Of a stretch of 5,786 nucleotides of DNA, positions 5,199 through 5,786 are shown piece after piece; the first letter of the stretch is position 1; each line of letters opens with the position of its first letter. This DNA is from Acidimicrobiia bacterium. Its GTDB lineage: Bacteria; Actinomycetota; Acidimicrobiia; Acidimicrobiales; Hopanoidiivorantaceae. The stretch lies in contig JAHRAM010000149.1 in the NCBI GenBank assembly GCA_020027305.1, positions 1 to 5,786 on the forward strand, read 5' to 3'. A program made the position numbers and the translations under genes. The notes beneath the pieces were generated by a model, which saw only the letters and a list, made by a program, of their open reading frames with translations, was not told the DNA's origin and did not search any database.

Positions 5199-5541
5199 AA
5201 AACAGGTTCAGCTGGCTCACTTTCCCGTTGGTTTTCTGGCGGGTTTGTGAGTAGAACCGTTTCATATTTGAAAACTGCTTGTCTGTTATTGTCAAAATGT
5301 CAACCTTCCCGCCTGGCGGTAAAAGTTGCTTTTGTATCCTTCCGCTCAACGCCTCTGCCTTTTCACTCGACTGGCAATATTTCAGATAAACCGAAAACTG
5401 CGACATCTCAAATCCAAGGTCTAGCAAATCATTTCTAAACTTTGTTGCCTGCTTCATTTCCCTTTTTGTTACGACTGGCAAGTCGAACATCACAAACAGC
5501 CACACGATTCTATAAGGGCTCAAATGAGTGCGCCGACTCAT
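5197..5541 (-). CDS. cas2: CRISPR-associated endonuclease Cas2, type II
   Basis: Cas2 forms the Cas1-Cas2 integrase complex that inserts new spacers into the array. The protein is 114 residues, normal for type II. The chosen start is ATG at 5541, which overlaps the upstream gene's stop as TGATG; a TTG one codon earlier is less likely. The first beta strand YRIVWLFVMFDLP (10-22) carries the conserved Asp (D20). KFRNDLLDLGFEMSQFSVYLK (35-55) is the ferredoxin-like core. ILTITDKQFSNM (83-94) is close to what I recall for Cas2 of Campylobacter II-C systems, and the tail VSQLNLF is also typical. No csn2 or cas4 lies between it and the array, which argues for subtype II-C over II-A or II-B. It is translated with the upstream cas1 in one operon on the minus strand, converging on the array. 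Confidence 0.95.
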   Translation of the reverse strand: MSRRTHLSPYRIVWLFVMFDLPVVTKREMKQATKFRNDLLDLGFEMSQFSVYLKYCQSSEKAEALSGRIQKQLLPPGGKVDILTITDKQFSNMKRFYSQTRQKTNGKVSQLNLF

Positions 5542-5786
5542 CAAGCCACCGCCATCTCCAACATTTCAGGTAGTGCGGGAAGAAGCAATGCACCTTTCCC
5601 ATCTTGACAATAACGAGCTAGCGACCGACCCAACTTCACTGCTGCAAGCGACAATGGCGAAACCTCAGATGGTTTGCCCTCTTCAGCCATTGGCACACAC
5701 AGGGTGGTTATAGCAGCTAGCGAAGGTTTATTCTCAGGCGTTAGCATCTCATAGTTATCAACTCCATTTTGCCAAAGCATATAATC
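5541..5786 (-). CDS. cas1: Cas1 C-terminal fragment, rest outside window
   Basis: Cas1 is the integrase subunit that joins protospacers to the first repeat. Only about the last 81 residues are present, read leftward from the right edge (DYMLWQNGVDNYEML...) to TGA at 5541-5543. A full type II Cas1 has about 300 residues, so the metal-binding residues are not in view. The call rests on position directly upstream of cas2 with a one-base overlap, and on a C-terminal pattern typical of Cas1: SPLSLAAVKLGRSLARYCQDG followed by LLLPALPEM. The gene must begin beyond 5786; the internal ATG at 5780 is not its start. In type II-C operons cas9 precedes cas1, so cas9 is expected further right. Confidence 0.8.
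   Translation of the reverse strand, partial: DYMLWQNGVDNYEMLTPENKPSLAAITTLCVPMAEEGKPSEVSPLSLAAVKLGRSLARYCQDGKGALLLPALPEMLEMAVA

Overview
The window looks like part of an actinobacterial chromosome. The evidence is two steroid/lipid-type cytochromes P450 most like actinobacterial CYP125 as I recall it, a secreted protein with very long threonine tracts of the kind common in Acidimicrobiia and other aquatic actinobacteria, extended -10 promoters and one near-leaderless gene. Base composition is moderate to AT-rich, so a streamlined freshwater or marine lineage is more likely than a high-GC soil one. The taxonomic placement is inference.

Layout. (1) 1-2602: a tandem pair of P450 genes on +. 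The first is cut by the window's left edge but is open to its natural end. The second is full length and in one frame throughout, but carries two TAA stops near its 5' end and is called a pseudogene. The offset between copies is 1459 bp, and the copies are almost identical at the left and much less so further right. (2) 2603-2965: no protein gene. It holds a compact, independently promoted structured RNA (about 2713-2823) ending in a U-tract, then a promoter and leader for the next gene. (3) 2966-3985: an exported Thr/Pro-rich protein with a C-terminal domain made of two diverged Cys-pair repeats. (4) 4046-4676: two small, related proteins with hydrophobic C-termini, of unknown function. (5) 4702-5134: a CRISPR array of six identical 36-bp repeats plus one degenerate terminal repeat, giving six spacers. 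(6) 5135-5198: two hairpins between array and cas genes. (7) 5197-5786, minus strand: cas2, and the C-terminal end of a gene called cas1, which runs off the right edge.

How the parts relate. The minus-strand order cas1-cas2-array, the 36-bp repeat and a Cas2 of the cas9-associated type indicate a type II-C system whose cas9 should lie beyond the right edge. The repeat resembles Neisseria-type II-C repeats at both ends, including a 3' end that reads as an extended -10 box. crRNAs are therefore probably made rightward, toward cas2, from promoters inside the repeats. No tracrRNA anti-repeat was found in the window. The two small membrane proteins sit beside the array, but nothing in the sequence ties them to CRISPR function. 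The most novel-looking elements are the structured RNA at 2713-2823 and this small-protein pair.
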